A stretch of DNA of 64,000 nucleotides from Halosimplex halophilum (GTDB taxonomy: Archaea; Halobacteriota; Halobacteria; Halobacteriales; Haloarculaceae), in NCBI RefSeq assembly GCF_004698125.1, contig NZ_ML214297.1:1648891-1712890 (forward strand), given 5' to 3'. The notes below the pieces were generated by a model. That model was not told the origin of the DNA and searched no databases. It worked only from the letters and a program-made list of their open reading frames with translations. Numbering within the stretch: the first letter of the stretch is position 1; every line of letters begins with the position of its first letter. A program made the translations under genes and the position numbers. Of the stretch, positions 1 through 11,705 are shown in pieces.

Positions 1-127
1 TCCTCGTCCTCGTCGTCCTCACCCTCTTCCTCGTCCTCGTCGTCCTCACCCTCTTCCTCGTCCTCGTCGTCCTCACCCTCTTCCTCGTCCTCGTCGTCCT
101 CACCCTCTTCCTCGTCCTCGTCGTCCT
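1..127 (-). repeat. 27-bp coding tandem repeat
   Basis: A 27-bp unit recurs with exact period (the block accctcttcc starts at 21, 48, 75 and 102). It reads on the minus strand as the nonapeptide EGEDDEDEE. The copies seen are identical at DNA level, which points to recent expansion or ongoing homogenisation. The array runs off the window edge, so the copy number is unknown. Confidence 0.95.
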
Positions 128-311
128 GGTCGTTCCCCGCGAGCACGGACGGCGGGTCGTCGGCAGCCGCCGGGGCCGACGCGGCCGGGTGCCCGTCGAC
201 GGCGGAGGGCGGGACAATCCCGGTCGGGAGAGCGACTCCCGCGAGGACGGCACCTCCGACGACCACGGCGACGACTGCGACCGCGGGCATCGGCGTCGCC
301 AGGCGCTCCAT
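1..311 (-). CDS. Acidic-repeat exported protein, partial (C-terminus outside window)
   Basis: Read leftward from ATG at 311 and still open at base 1, so only the N-terminal ~103 residues are visible. The N-terminus has a short charged start (MERL) and then a hydrophobic stretch at about residues 8-32 that looks like a signal peptide or membrane anchor. A Pro/Ala-rich spacer follows, and from about residue 62 a nine-residue acidic unit (EGEDDEDEE) is repeated in tandem. No catalytic motif is visible. I infer a secreted or membrane-tethered protein with a highly charged extracellular region; a low-complexity linker before an unseen domain is equally possible. Function unknown. Confidence 0.7.
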   Translation of the reverse strand, partial: MERLATPMPAVAVVAVVVGGAVLAGVALPTGIVPPSAVDGHPAASAPAAADDPPSVLAGNDQDDEDEEEGEDDEDEEEGEDDEDEEEGEDDEDEEEGEDDEDE

Positions 312-404
312 GGCGGCCACCCGGCCGATGCACGGATTGTTAATCGCCCGTGAGTCCGAGTAACGTCGCCCTGTGTCGACCGGCTGTCGACCGGGGCGCG
401 GCGC

Positions 405-1196
405 TCAGGACCGCTCGCGGACGAACGCGCGGAACGCCTCGGCAGTGACGTCACAGCGGACGGCCGGTTTGAACCCGCCGAGGTGGGTCCCGCGCTCGGT
501 CGCCGACGCCGGCGACAGCGCGCCCGCCACGTCGTCGCTCATATAGTAGTTCGGCCCCCGTCGCCGGTCGCTCAGCCGTATCGCCCGGTCGAGCAGCCCG
601 CCGGGCGCCTCGCCGGGGACGATCACCACCGGCCGCGGCCGGTCGGTAAATTCCGGGTCGTGGTAGTACAGGTCCCCGTGACCGGCGAAGCGCTTGGCGT
701 GGGCGTTGTCGGGGTGTTCGGCGAGGACCGCCTCCACGTCGGCCCGATCCATCGCCGGGTCGAGCACGACCGGCGGCTCGGCGACCGTGAAGTAGCCGAA
801 CAGGTACCGGTGCTTGTAGTCGCTGTCAGGTCCCGGGAAGCCGCCGTAGAACGCGACGATGTCGCCGGGCTCCAGCTCGCGCAGCTTCGCCACGTACCCC
901 GGCCGGTGCTCGCCGTAGGTGAGCGCCGCCAGGTCGGGGTCGCGGTGGACCGGTTGCTCGCGGACCGCCCCCGGGTCGGTGATCCACTCGCCGTCGCTGC
1001 CCGGGCGGATCCCGTCGAGCAGGTCGGCGAACGTTCCCTCCCCGTGGCGCCGGTCGAGCGAGCCGTACGTGGCCGTCTCGGCGGTCGCGCCCTTCTCCGG
1101 GATGGGGACGTACTCGAAGCGGCCCTCGGCGTCGACGCCCGGGACCGGGCGGACGTTGCCGGTGTCGGCGCCGACGCCGCAGCAGACGACTGTCAA
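405..1196 (-). CDS. Nmad3-like putative nucleotide modification protein
   Basis: 263 residues starting at TTG (1196); there is no ATG or GTG in frame near the N-terminus. The opening, GVGADTGNVRPVPG followed by GRFEYVPIPE, resembles haloarchaeal proteins annotated as nucleotide modification associated domain 3 (Nmad3), a family proposed from comparative genomics to act in DNA-base modification systems; biochemical function is not established. A central segment (LTYGEHRPGYVAKLRELEPGD) is also typical. The gene starts 7 bp after the dapD stop on the same strand, so it is probably cotranscribed with the dap genes although the pathways are unrelated. The family call is from memory of the N-terminal pattern and is moderate. 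Confidence 0.65.
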   Translation of the reverse strand: MTVVCCGVGADTGNVRPVPGVDAEGRFEYVPIPEKGATAETATYGSLDRRHGEGTFADLLDGIRPGSDGEWITDPGAVREQPVHRDPDLAALTYGEHRPGYVAKLRELEPGDIVAFYGGFPGPDSDYKHRYLFGYFTVAEPPVVLDPAMDRADVEAVLAEHPDNAHAKRFAGHGDLYYHDPEFTDRPRPVVIVPGEAPGGLLDRAIRLSDRRRGPNYYMSDDVAGALSPASATERGTHLGGFKPAVRCDVTAEAFRAFVRERS

Positions 1197-1203
1197 CCGT
1201 CCC

Positions 1204-2034
1204 TTACTCCCGCAGCGCGTCCTCGCGCTCCGTGGCTTCGAGCGTCTCCTCTTCGACGCTCGTGGCGACGACCGCCGGCTTGTACGCGCCGCCGTCGATG
1301 AGGTCGTGGTCCGAGACCGACGACTCGACGAAGCGGGTAAAGGCGCGGCGCTCCGGCGGGAGTTCGCCGTACAGCACTTCCTCCTCGACGAGGTCGTAGA
1401 CGGGGATCCGCGGGGTGAGCAGGGTGTTCTCGCCGACGACGGAGTTCTCGCCGACGACGAACCCGGAGGTGACGCGACAGCCCGCGCCCAGCGAGACGCC
1501 GTCCTCGACGATGACCGGCGCGTCCTCGACCGGTTCGAGGACGCCGCCGATGAGCGTGTTCGCGCCGAGTTTCACGTCCGACCCGATCTGCGCACAGGAA
1601 CCCACGGTGTCGCAGGAGTCGACCAGCGTCCCGTCGCCGACGTGGGCGCCGATGTTGACGAACGCCGGGGACATCAGGATGGCGTCGCTGCCCACGTAGG
1701 CGCCGCGGCGGATGACCGTCCCGTCGGGCGTGTTGCGCGTGCCGCGCTCGGCCAGGTCCGCGGTCTCGCGCAGCGGGAGCACGTCGTGGTAGGCCACGTC
1801 GCCGTACTCGCGGGCCTCGGTCTCGCGCAGGCCGAAGTTCAGGAGGATGCCCTGCTTGACCCACTCGTTGGCCTCCCACTCGCCGCCGGACTTCTCGGCG
1901 GCCCGCACGTCGCCGGCCTCCAGCGCGGCGAGGAAGTCGTCGAGCACCGCGAGGTGGTCGTCGGTCGCGTCCGCGGCGGTCAGTCCGTCCTGCTTCTTCG
2001 CCCAGAGGTCCTCGATATCGGCTTGGAGACTCAT
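1204..2034 (-). CDS. dapD: 2,3,4,5-tetrahydropyridine-2,6-dicarboxylate N-succinyltransferase
   Basis: 276 residues from ATG at 2034. DapD succinylates tetrahydrodipicolinate in the diaminopimelate route to lysine. The middle of the protein shows left-handed beta-helix hexapeptide signatures (for example VIRRGAYVGSDAILMSP and VDSCDTVGSCAQIGS), and the C-terminal part has the pattern of the bacterial-type enzyme (GVSLGAGCRVTSG). A longer reading to 2091 adds an Arg/Pro-rich stretch that looks like untranslated leader, so the MSLQADIEDLWAKK start was chosen. It lies 74 bp after dapB on the same strand, completing a dapA-dapB-dapD cluster. Confidence 0.92.
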   Translation of the reverse strand: MSLQADIEDLWAKKQDGLTAADATDDHLAVLDDFLAALEAGDVRAAEKSGGEWEANEWVKQGILLNFGLRETEAREYGDVAYHDVLPLRETADLAERGTRNTPDGTVIRRGAYVGSDAILMSPAFVNIGAHVGDGTLVDSCDTVGSCAQIGSDVKLGANTLIGGVLEPVEDAPVIVEDGVSLGAGCRVTSGFVVGENSVVGENTLLTPRIPVYDLVEEEVLYGELPPERRAFTRFVESSVSDHDLIDGGAYKPAVVATSVEEETLEATEREDALRE

Positions 2035-2108
2035 TGGCTCCGGATTCCCGCTCCGGGATAATAGCACCCGCGGTCTCGGCCGGGCCGGCACGACCGCCGG
2101 TCCACCGC

Positions 2109-2870
2109 TCAGTCGTCGATCACGTCGTCGAACTCGTGCCAGCCGTCGCCCCGGTCGGCCAGCCAGACCGCCGCGTCGAGCGCGCCCGCGGCGAAGACCC
2201 CGCGGTCCTCGGCGCGGTGGGACAGCGAGACCACCTCGTCGTTGCCGGCGAGGACCAGTTCGTGTTCGCCGCGGATGTCGCCCGCTCGCCGGGCGAACAC
2301 GCCGATCTCGTCCTCGTCACGCGGGGCGTGGCCCTCCCGGCCGTAGACCGGTTCCACGTCGCGCTGCTCCTGGACCGTTTCGAGGATGGTATTCGCCGTC
2401 CCGGAGGGCGCGTCGACCTTGTCGTTGTGGTGGGTCTCCGTCAGTTCCAGATCGTAGCCGTCGAGCGCGCCGACGGCTTCCCGGACGGTCCGGAGGAGCA
2501 CCTGGATGCCCCGCGAGAAGTTCGTCGCCTTGAGGACGGGGACTTCGTCACTTGCCGCCTCCAGCGCGTCGAACCCCGCGTCGTCGAAGCCGGTCGTGCC
2601 GACGACGAGGCCCACGTCCGCCTCGACGCAGGCGTCGACGATCCCGAGCGTCGCGTCCGGCAGCGAGAAGTCGACGACGACGTCGGGGTCGTGCTCGGCG
2701 AGCGCGTCGGCCGCTCCGCCCGAGTCGACGACCGGGACGCCGTCGATTTCGCCGGCGTCGGTCCTGTGGAAGCCGACGACGACCTCCACGTCGTCGCGCT
2801 CGCCCGCCGTCTCGATGACCGTCCGACCCATGCGTCCGGCTGCGCCGTTGACCGCGACCCGCGTGCTCAT
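2109..2870 (-). CDS. dapB: 4-hydroxy-tetrahydrodipicolinate reductase
   Basis: 253 residues. It reduces the DapA product with NAD(P)H in the lysine/diaminopimelate pathway. The N-terminus carries the Rossmann dinucleotide motif GAAGRMGR (about residues 9-16). The family signature around residues 150-165 (HHNDKVDAPSGTA) contains the catalytic His and Lys and the substrate-binding SGTA. Length is near the family norm. Its ATG overlaps the dapA stop by four bases (ATGA, 2867-2870), so translation is probably coupled. Confidence 0.95.
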   Translation of the reverse strand: MSTRVAVNGAAGRMGRTVIETAGERDDVEVVVGFHRTDAGEIDGVPVVDSGGAADALAEHDPDVVVDFSLPDATLGIVDACVEADVGLVVGTTGFDDAGFDALEAASDEVPVLKATNFSRGIQVLLRTVREAVGALDGYDLELTETHHNDKVDAPSGTANTILETVQEQRDVEPVYGREGHAPRDEDEIGVFARRAGDIRGEHELVLAGNDEVVSLSHRAEDRGVFAAGALDAAVWLADRGDGWHEFDDVIDD

Positions 2871-3790
2871 CGTTCGATCTCGGCGTAGTCGTCCTCGTAA
2901 TCGAAGGTTTCGGATTCCAGGTCGTCCAGCACCGCCTGCAGGTCGTCCCGGTACTCCTCGGAGAGCCGCGTCAGCGGCGAGCGCATCCGCGCCGGCCCGT
3001 ACCCGCGGATCTGCATGGCTTCCTTGACCGGGATGGGATTGGTCTCGACGAACAGCTCGCGGAAGAGGGGCCCGAGCCGGTGGTGGATCTCCCGGGCGCG
3101 CTCGTAATCGCCGGCCAGCGCCGCGCCGACCATCGCGCAGGTCCGCTCGGGTTCGACGTTGGCGGCGACGCTGATCGCGCCCGTGCCGCCGACCGAGAGC
3201 ATCGGCAGCGTCATCCCGTCGTCGCCCGAGAGCACGTCGAGGTCGGTGTCGCGGGTCCGCTCGACGATCTCGCTGATCTGCCCCATGTCGCCGCTGGCGG
3301 CCTTGTAGCCCTGGATGTTCGGGTGCTCTGCGAGCTCGGCGACCGTCTCGGGCTCGATGTTACGCCCCGTGCGGGAGGGGACGTTGTAGACGATCTGCGG
3401 CAGGTCGATCTCGTCGGCGATGCGCTCGTAGTGCTCGACGAGGCCGCGCTGTTCCGGCTTGTTGTAGTACGGCGAGATGAGCAGGAGCGCGTCGGCGCCG
3501 GCGTCGGCGGACCGCCGGGAGAGCGACAGCGCCTCGCGGGTGTTGTTCGAGCCGGAGCCGGCGATGACGGGCACGTCGTCGACGGCGTCGACGACCGCCT
3601 CGACGACCTCGATGTGTTCGTCGTGGGTCATCGTCGCGGACTCGCCCGTCGAGCCGCAGGGGACGAGGCCGTCGACGCCCGCGGCCTCCAGGCGCCGGGC
3701 GTCCGATCGGAGTGTCTCGAAGTCGATACTGCCGTCGTCGTCGAACGGCGTGCACATGGCGGGGTACACGCCGCGGAACTGGAGTGTCAT
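2867..3790 (-). CDS. dapA: 4-hydroxy-tetrahydrodipicolinate synthase
   Basis: 307 residues from ATG at 3790. It condenses pyruvate with aspartate semialdehyde, the entry step of the diaminopimelate branch. The DHDPS/NAL-family TIM barrel is marked by GVYPAMCTPFDDDG at the start, CGSTGES (pyruvate binding), VYNVPSRTGRNI (active-site Tyr) and GYKAASGD with the Schiff-base Lys. The upstream-extended ORF (to 3898) is Arg-rich and non-family-like, so the shorter start is preferred; a TATA-like box about 27 bp before it supports this. It is the first gene of the leftward dap cluster. Confidence 0.95.
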   Translation of the reverse strand: MTLQFRGVYPAMCTPFDDDGSIDFETLRSDARRLEAAGVDGLVPCGSTGESATMTHDEHIEVVEAVVDAVDDVPVIAGSGSNNTREALSLSRRSADAGADALLLISPYYNKPEQRGLVEHYERIADEIDLPQIVYNVPSRTGRNIEPETVAELAEHPNIQGYKAASGDMGQISEIVERTRDTDLDVLSGDDGMTLPMLSVGGTGAISVAANVEPERTCAMVGAALAGDYERAREIHHRLGPLFRELFVETNPIPVKEAMQIRGYGPARMRSPLTRLSEEYRDDLQAVLDDLESETFDYEDDYAEIER

Positions 3791-3814
3791 TGGTCGGTGT
3801 TCGCGTCGGTGGAT

Positions 3815-3820
3815 GATATG
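3815..3820 (-). promoter_or_regulatory. Likely TATA box of dapA
   Basis: CATATC on the minus strand, centred about 27 bp before the dapA ATG, consistent with a leaderless transcript from the dap cluster. Confidence 0.45.
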
Positions 3821-4030
3821 CTGTCCGGGATCAGTTCGGTGCGGACGGTCGGGGGCCGGCCCGCGACGAGTGCGCCACGCTCGCCGGGAGCCGCTCACGA
3901 CCGTTTGCGTTTCGGAGAAGCGACCGACACGCCCGGCTCGGCAGTCCGCGATACCGCGAGCGCGAGCGTGGTCATGTGTGAGAGAGCGCCGGCGAGGGAC
4001 TTATTCGTTGCGGAGGGCGACCGACGCGGC

Positions 4031-5029
4031 TCACTCCATGAACGCCCGCAGAATCTCCAGCTCCTCGTCCTCGGTCACGCGGTCGGACTCCATGCAGGCG
4101 TGGACGACCTTGTGGGCGAGCTCCGGCGGGAGCGCGGCCGCGGCGCCCTCGCCGTCGGCGTCCCCGGTCGCGCTCACCCGCGACTCGACCGCCTCGACGC
4201 GCGCTTCGAGGTCGGCGAGTTCGCCTTCGAGCGCGTCGTCCGCCCCCGGGTCGCCCGCTCCCGGGTCGCCCGGCCCCGGCCCCGTTCCCGATTCCCGCTC
4301 GCCGGCGTCGGTCCCGCTCGTCGCCGACCCCTCGTCGGTGTTCACCGCGTCGCCCGGCGTCGTCTCGCGGGTCGTCGCGTCGGCGGCCCCGTCGTCGGAC
4401 TCGCCGCCGGCCCCGTCACCGAAGACCGCCTCGGCGAACGCGCGGCGCTCGCCCCACTCGAAGCCCGGGATCGCGTTGAGGCGGCGGCTCACCGTCGCCC
4501 GGGTCACGTCCAGCTCCTCCGCCAGGTCCCCCTGCGAAGCCCCGGGGCGCTCGTACAGCGCTCGGAGGGTCCGGCGCTGTCTCTCCGAGAGGTCGGCCGC
4601 CGCCGGTGGATCGTCGCCCGCGTCGTGCGAAGCGTCGGCCGTCGATCCCGCCAGTTCGGGAGGCGACTCCTCCGGCTCGGTCGGGGAGTCGTCCGCGTCG
4701 ACGGTCGATCCCTCGGAGTCGGTCGGGGAGTTGTCCGCGTCGGCGGGCGACTCGCCGGTGTCGTCGTTCGAACTGTCCGCGTCGGTCCCGGGCTCCGTCT
4801 CGGGTGGTGAGGGGTTCGCGGCGTTCATGGATTTCTCGGTCTCCGGTTCGGAATCGCGACCGGGGTCGCCGTACTCGTCGAGGACGCGCTCGACGAGGCC
4901 CGGCGACGCGCCGCTGACCTCCTCGGCGATCGCCGCCATCGACGCGTCCGGGTCCGATTCGGCCACGTCGAGGATCCGCCGGTGGATCATCGCACGCGGC
5001 TGCCCCGGTCCGCGGTCCGATCGGCTCAT
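4031..5029 (-). CDS. HTH regulator with long acidic linkers
   Basis: About 332 residues (an in-frame ATG at 5041 would add four). Residues ~15-50 look like a small helical domain (IHRRILDVAESDPDASMAAIAEEV). A second helix-turn-helix near residue 150 (LSERQRRTLRALYERPGASQ then DLAEELDVTRATVSRRLNAI) has an MarR/IclR-like winged-helix look. Between and after these are long Asp/Ser/Glu/Pro-rich linkers with repetitive SPTDSEGSTVDADDSPTE-type text, then a coiled-coil-prone helix (LEGELADLEARVEAVESRVS) and a short C-terminal helix. No ligand domain is recognised. I infer a DNA-binding regulator, target unknown; 240 bp separate it from dapA. Confidence 0.72.
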   Translation of the reverse strand: MSRSDRGPGQPRAMIHRRILDVAESDPDASMAAIAEEVSGASPGLVERVLDEYGDPGRDSEPETEKSMNAANPSPPETEPGTDADSSNDDTGESPADADNSPTDSEGSTVDADDSPTEPEESPPELAGSTADASHDAGDDPPAAADLSERQRRTLRALYERPGASQGDLAEELDVTRATVSRRLNAIPGFEWGERRAFAEAVFGDGAGGESDDGAADATTRETTPGDAVNTDEGSATSGTDAGERESGTGPGPGDPGAGDPGADDALEGELADLEARVEAVESRVSATGDADGEGAAAALPPELAHKVVHACMESDRVTEDEELEILRAFME

Positions 5030-5228
5030 TGACGTATCCACAGTCTATCGACGCTAATAGGCCTTCCGCTCGCAGCGAGGTTCGCGTGACGACTCGGGTA
5101 TCGTTCCGCCGCTTCGACGCCACTACCGGGTCAGTCGGTGGCGGCCGTACGCAGGTATTCCGCAGCCGCCGGCGGTCGAACGGGCCGTATCGGGCGGCAG
5201 GACGCGACCGCGAGCGGGGCGAACGCGC

Positions 5229-9764
<4,536 letters not shown>

Positions 9765-9790
9765 GTGTCCCGTCCCTTCCCGGTACCCCG

Positions 9791-9796
9791 ATAAAA
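9791..9796 (-). promoter_or_regulatory. TATA box of gltB
   Basis: TTTTAT on the minus strand, centred about 30 bp before the gltB ATG, fits leaderless transcription. Upstream lies unusually AT-rich sequence (9805-9905) that could carry operator sites. Confidence 0.55.
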
Positions 9797-9956
9797 CGGT
9801 TTGCCTGATAGACTATATGACCGTTATATCCACACTAAGGGGTATTAGGGCCTTTGAAGGTGTATTACCTCACGAACGAACAGGATAGTATCGATACCTG
9901 ATCGTAGCTATTCCGATCGACGGCACAAGGCGGTATAAAGGTAGTTAGAGAGCGAT

Positions 9957-9991
9957 AAAACGATACGGACGATCAAAAAGTGGGATTAAAA
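9957..9991 (-). terminator. T-rich terminator after gdhB
   Basis: Reading the minus strand just past the gdhB stop there are three closely spaced T-runs (9988-9991, 9975-9979 and 9957-9960) in otherwise moderate-GC sequence. This is the usual form of archaeal intrinsic termination. It separates gdhB from the gltB promoter. Confidence 0.5.
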
Positions 9992-10033
9992 CGTGACGGG
10001 AGCGACCGAAGTTGACGGCCGTGAGGTGGCGAC

Positions 10034-11290
10034 TTACGGCCAGGTGCCGGCCTGTTCGGCTGCGTCGAGGACGCGCCGGATCGCGACGACGTAGGCGGCG
10101 ACGCGGAGGCTCGGCAGGTCGTGTTCCTCGTAGGCGTCGACGAGGTTCCAGAACTGTTCGACGGTGATGTCCTCCAGTTCCTCGTTGACGCGCTCCTCGT
10201 CCCAGTAGAAGCGCTGGCGATTCTGGACCCACTCGAAGTACGACACCGTCACGCCGCCGGCGTTGGCGAGGATGTCCGGCACGATGATGACGTCCTTGTC
10301 CTCGAGCACGTCGTCGCCCTTGGGCGTGATCGGGCCGTTGGCGGCCTCGGAGATCACGTCGGCCTGGACGCCCTCGGCGATCTCCTCGTCGATGGCGTTC
10401 TCCAGCGCCGCGGGGATCAGCAGGTCGACGTCGAGCTGGAGCAGCTCGTCGTTGGAGACCTCCTCGTCGGCCTCGTGGTAGCCGACGACGCTACCGGTCT
10501 CGCGCTTGTGGTCCTTGGCGGCGACCGGATCGAGGCCGTCCTCGCTGTAGACCCCGCCGCTGGAGTCGGAGACGGCGACGACGTTCGCGCCCATCTCGTC
10601 GATGAGCTTCGCGGAGAGCCAGCCCGCGTTGCCGTAGCCCTGGACGGCGACGGTCGCGCCCTCGACTTCCTTGTCGAGGTAGTCGAACGCCTCGCGGGCG
10701 GCGATGACCGTCGAGCGGCCCGTCGCCTCGACGCGGCCCGCAGACCCGCCGCTGGAGATGTCCTTGCCGGTGATGACGCCCGGCTCCGTCGTGTTCTCCA
10801 GGGTCTCGTAGGTGTCCTTGATCCAGTTCATCTCGCGCTGGCCCGTGTTCACGTCGGGCGCGGGCACGTCGCGGTCCTCGCCGATGATCGGCGTCAGTTC
10901 CTTCGCGAAGGCGCGCGTGATGCGTTCGAGTTCGTCCTCGGAGTAGTCGTCGGGGTCGATGACGATGCCGCCCTTCCCGCCGCCCAGCGGGATGCCGACC
11001 GTCGCGGTCTTGTAGACCATCCAGCCGGACAGCGCCTTGACCTCGTCGCGGGAGACCTGCGGGTGGTAGCGGATGCCGCCCTTGTAGGGCCCGCGGTCGC
11101 CGTTGAACTGCGAGCGGTAGGCGCGGAAGACCTCGATCGACCCGTCGTCCATCTCGACCGAGAGGTTCGTCTCGAGGATGCGCTCGGGGTTCTTCAGGCG
11201 CTCGAGCATGCCCTCGTCCACGTCGAGGTACTCCGCGGCCTCGTCGATCTGTTCCTGCAGGCTCTCGAAGGGGTTGACGTCGGATCCCAT
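10034..11290 (-). CDS. gdhB: Glutamate dehydrogenase
   Basis: 418 residues, the typical hexameric GDH length. It interconverts glutamate with 2-oxoglutarate and ammonium. The N-terminal catalytic domain shows YKGGIRYHP and GGGKGGI (substrate-binding and catalytic Lys) and APDVNT. The NAD(P)-binding Rossmann domain has [11 protein letters not shown] at about residues 213-223. Cofactor preference cannot be read with certainty. The paralog number (gdhA/B) is a naming convention for haloarchaea. It lies upstream of gltB on the same strand but has its own promoter and terminator, so the two are probably regulated separately. Confidence 0.95.
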   Translation of the reverse strand: MGSDVNPFESLQEQIDEAAEYLDVDEGMLERLKNPERILETNLSVEMDDGSIEVFRAYRSQFNGDRGPYKGGIRYHPQVSRDEVKALSGWMVYKTATVGIPLGGGKGGIVIDPDDYSEDELERITRAFAKELTPIIGEDRDVPAPDVNTGQREMNWIKDTYETLENTTEPGVITGKDISSGGSAGRVEATGRSTVIAAREAFDYLDKEVEGATVAVQGYGNAGWLSAKLIDEMGANVVAVSDSSGGVYSEDGLDPVAAKDHKRETGSVVGYHEADEEVSNDELLQLDVDLLIPAALENAIDEEIAEGVQADVISEAANGPITPKGDDVLEDKDVIIVPDILANAGGVTVSYFEWVQNRQRFYWDEERVNEELEDITVEQFWNLVDAYEEHDLPSLRVAAYVVAIRRVLDAAEQAGTWP

Positions 11291-11705
11291 GTGTGAACGG
11301 TCGTCGACTTCTGATAAAAATAAAACGGAATCGTTCAGGAAACCAGGGGTATTGAGTTAGATTATTATCCAGGAAGGGTATACAGAGAGTAATAGGTATA
11401 TAACCACATAAAGTGACGGGGCTCGCGGAAGCGAACCGCCGGTCGCGGCCGCCTGTGAAGGGGCGATCCGGGCGTCGAATCGGTGCCGGTCGACGCTGCT
11501 TCGGGGCGGATCGATCCCCTCGCCTGACGGCGGTTTCACACGAAACCGGGCGGCGTCTGCCGGTCGTCAGCCCGGAGTCTGACGGCCCTTTATGCCCCGC
11601 GACGAGTCACTCGATGATGCCGGGGGCGCGGCACGGTCACACGCTCCCGTTCCCCGCCTACGGCGAAACCCATCCTATCCCATCCTTCCGCGGTCCATCG
11701 ATCCC
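11291..11705. other. Intergenic region between gdhB and ileS
   Basis: 415 bp. It holds the gdhB promoter on the right-reading side and an AT-rich block at about 11355-11412. The rest is GC-rich sequence without a convincing ORF; a 60-codon leftward frame in it has no gene-like composition. No RNA gene or clear repeat was seen. Confidence 0.6.
11314..11320 (-). promoter_or_regulatory. TATA box of gdhB
   Basis: TTTTTAT on the minus strand, centred 27 bp before the ATG, immediately preceded by a second T-rich run. A strong-looking box suggesting a leaderless, highly expressed transcript. Confidence 0.6.

Noticed and set aside
11357-11539. 60-codon leftward ORF between gdhB and ileS
   Set aside because: Composition is unlike neighbouring genes (low acidity, many Ser/Pro/Arg), and it overlaps the AT-rich region upstream of gdhB.
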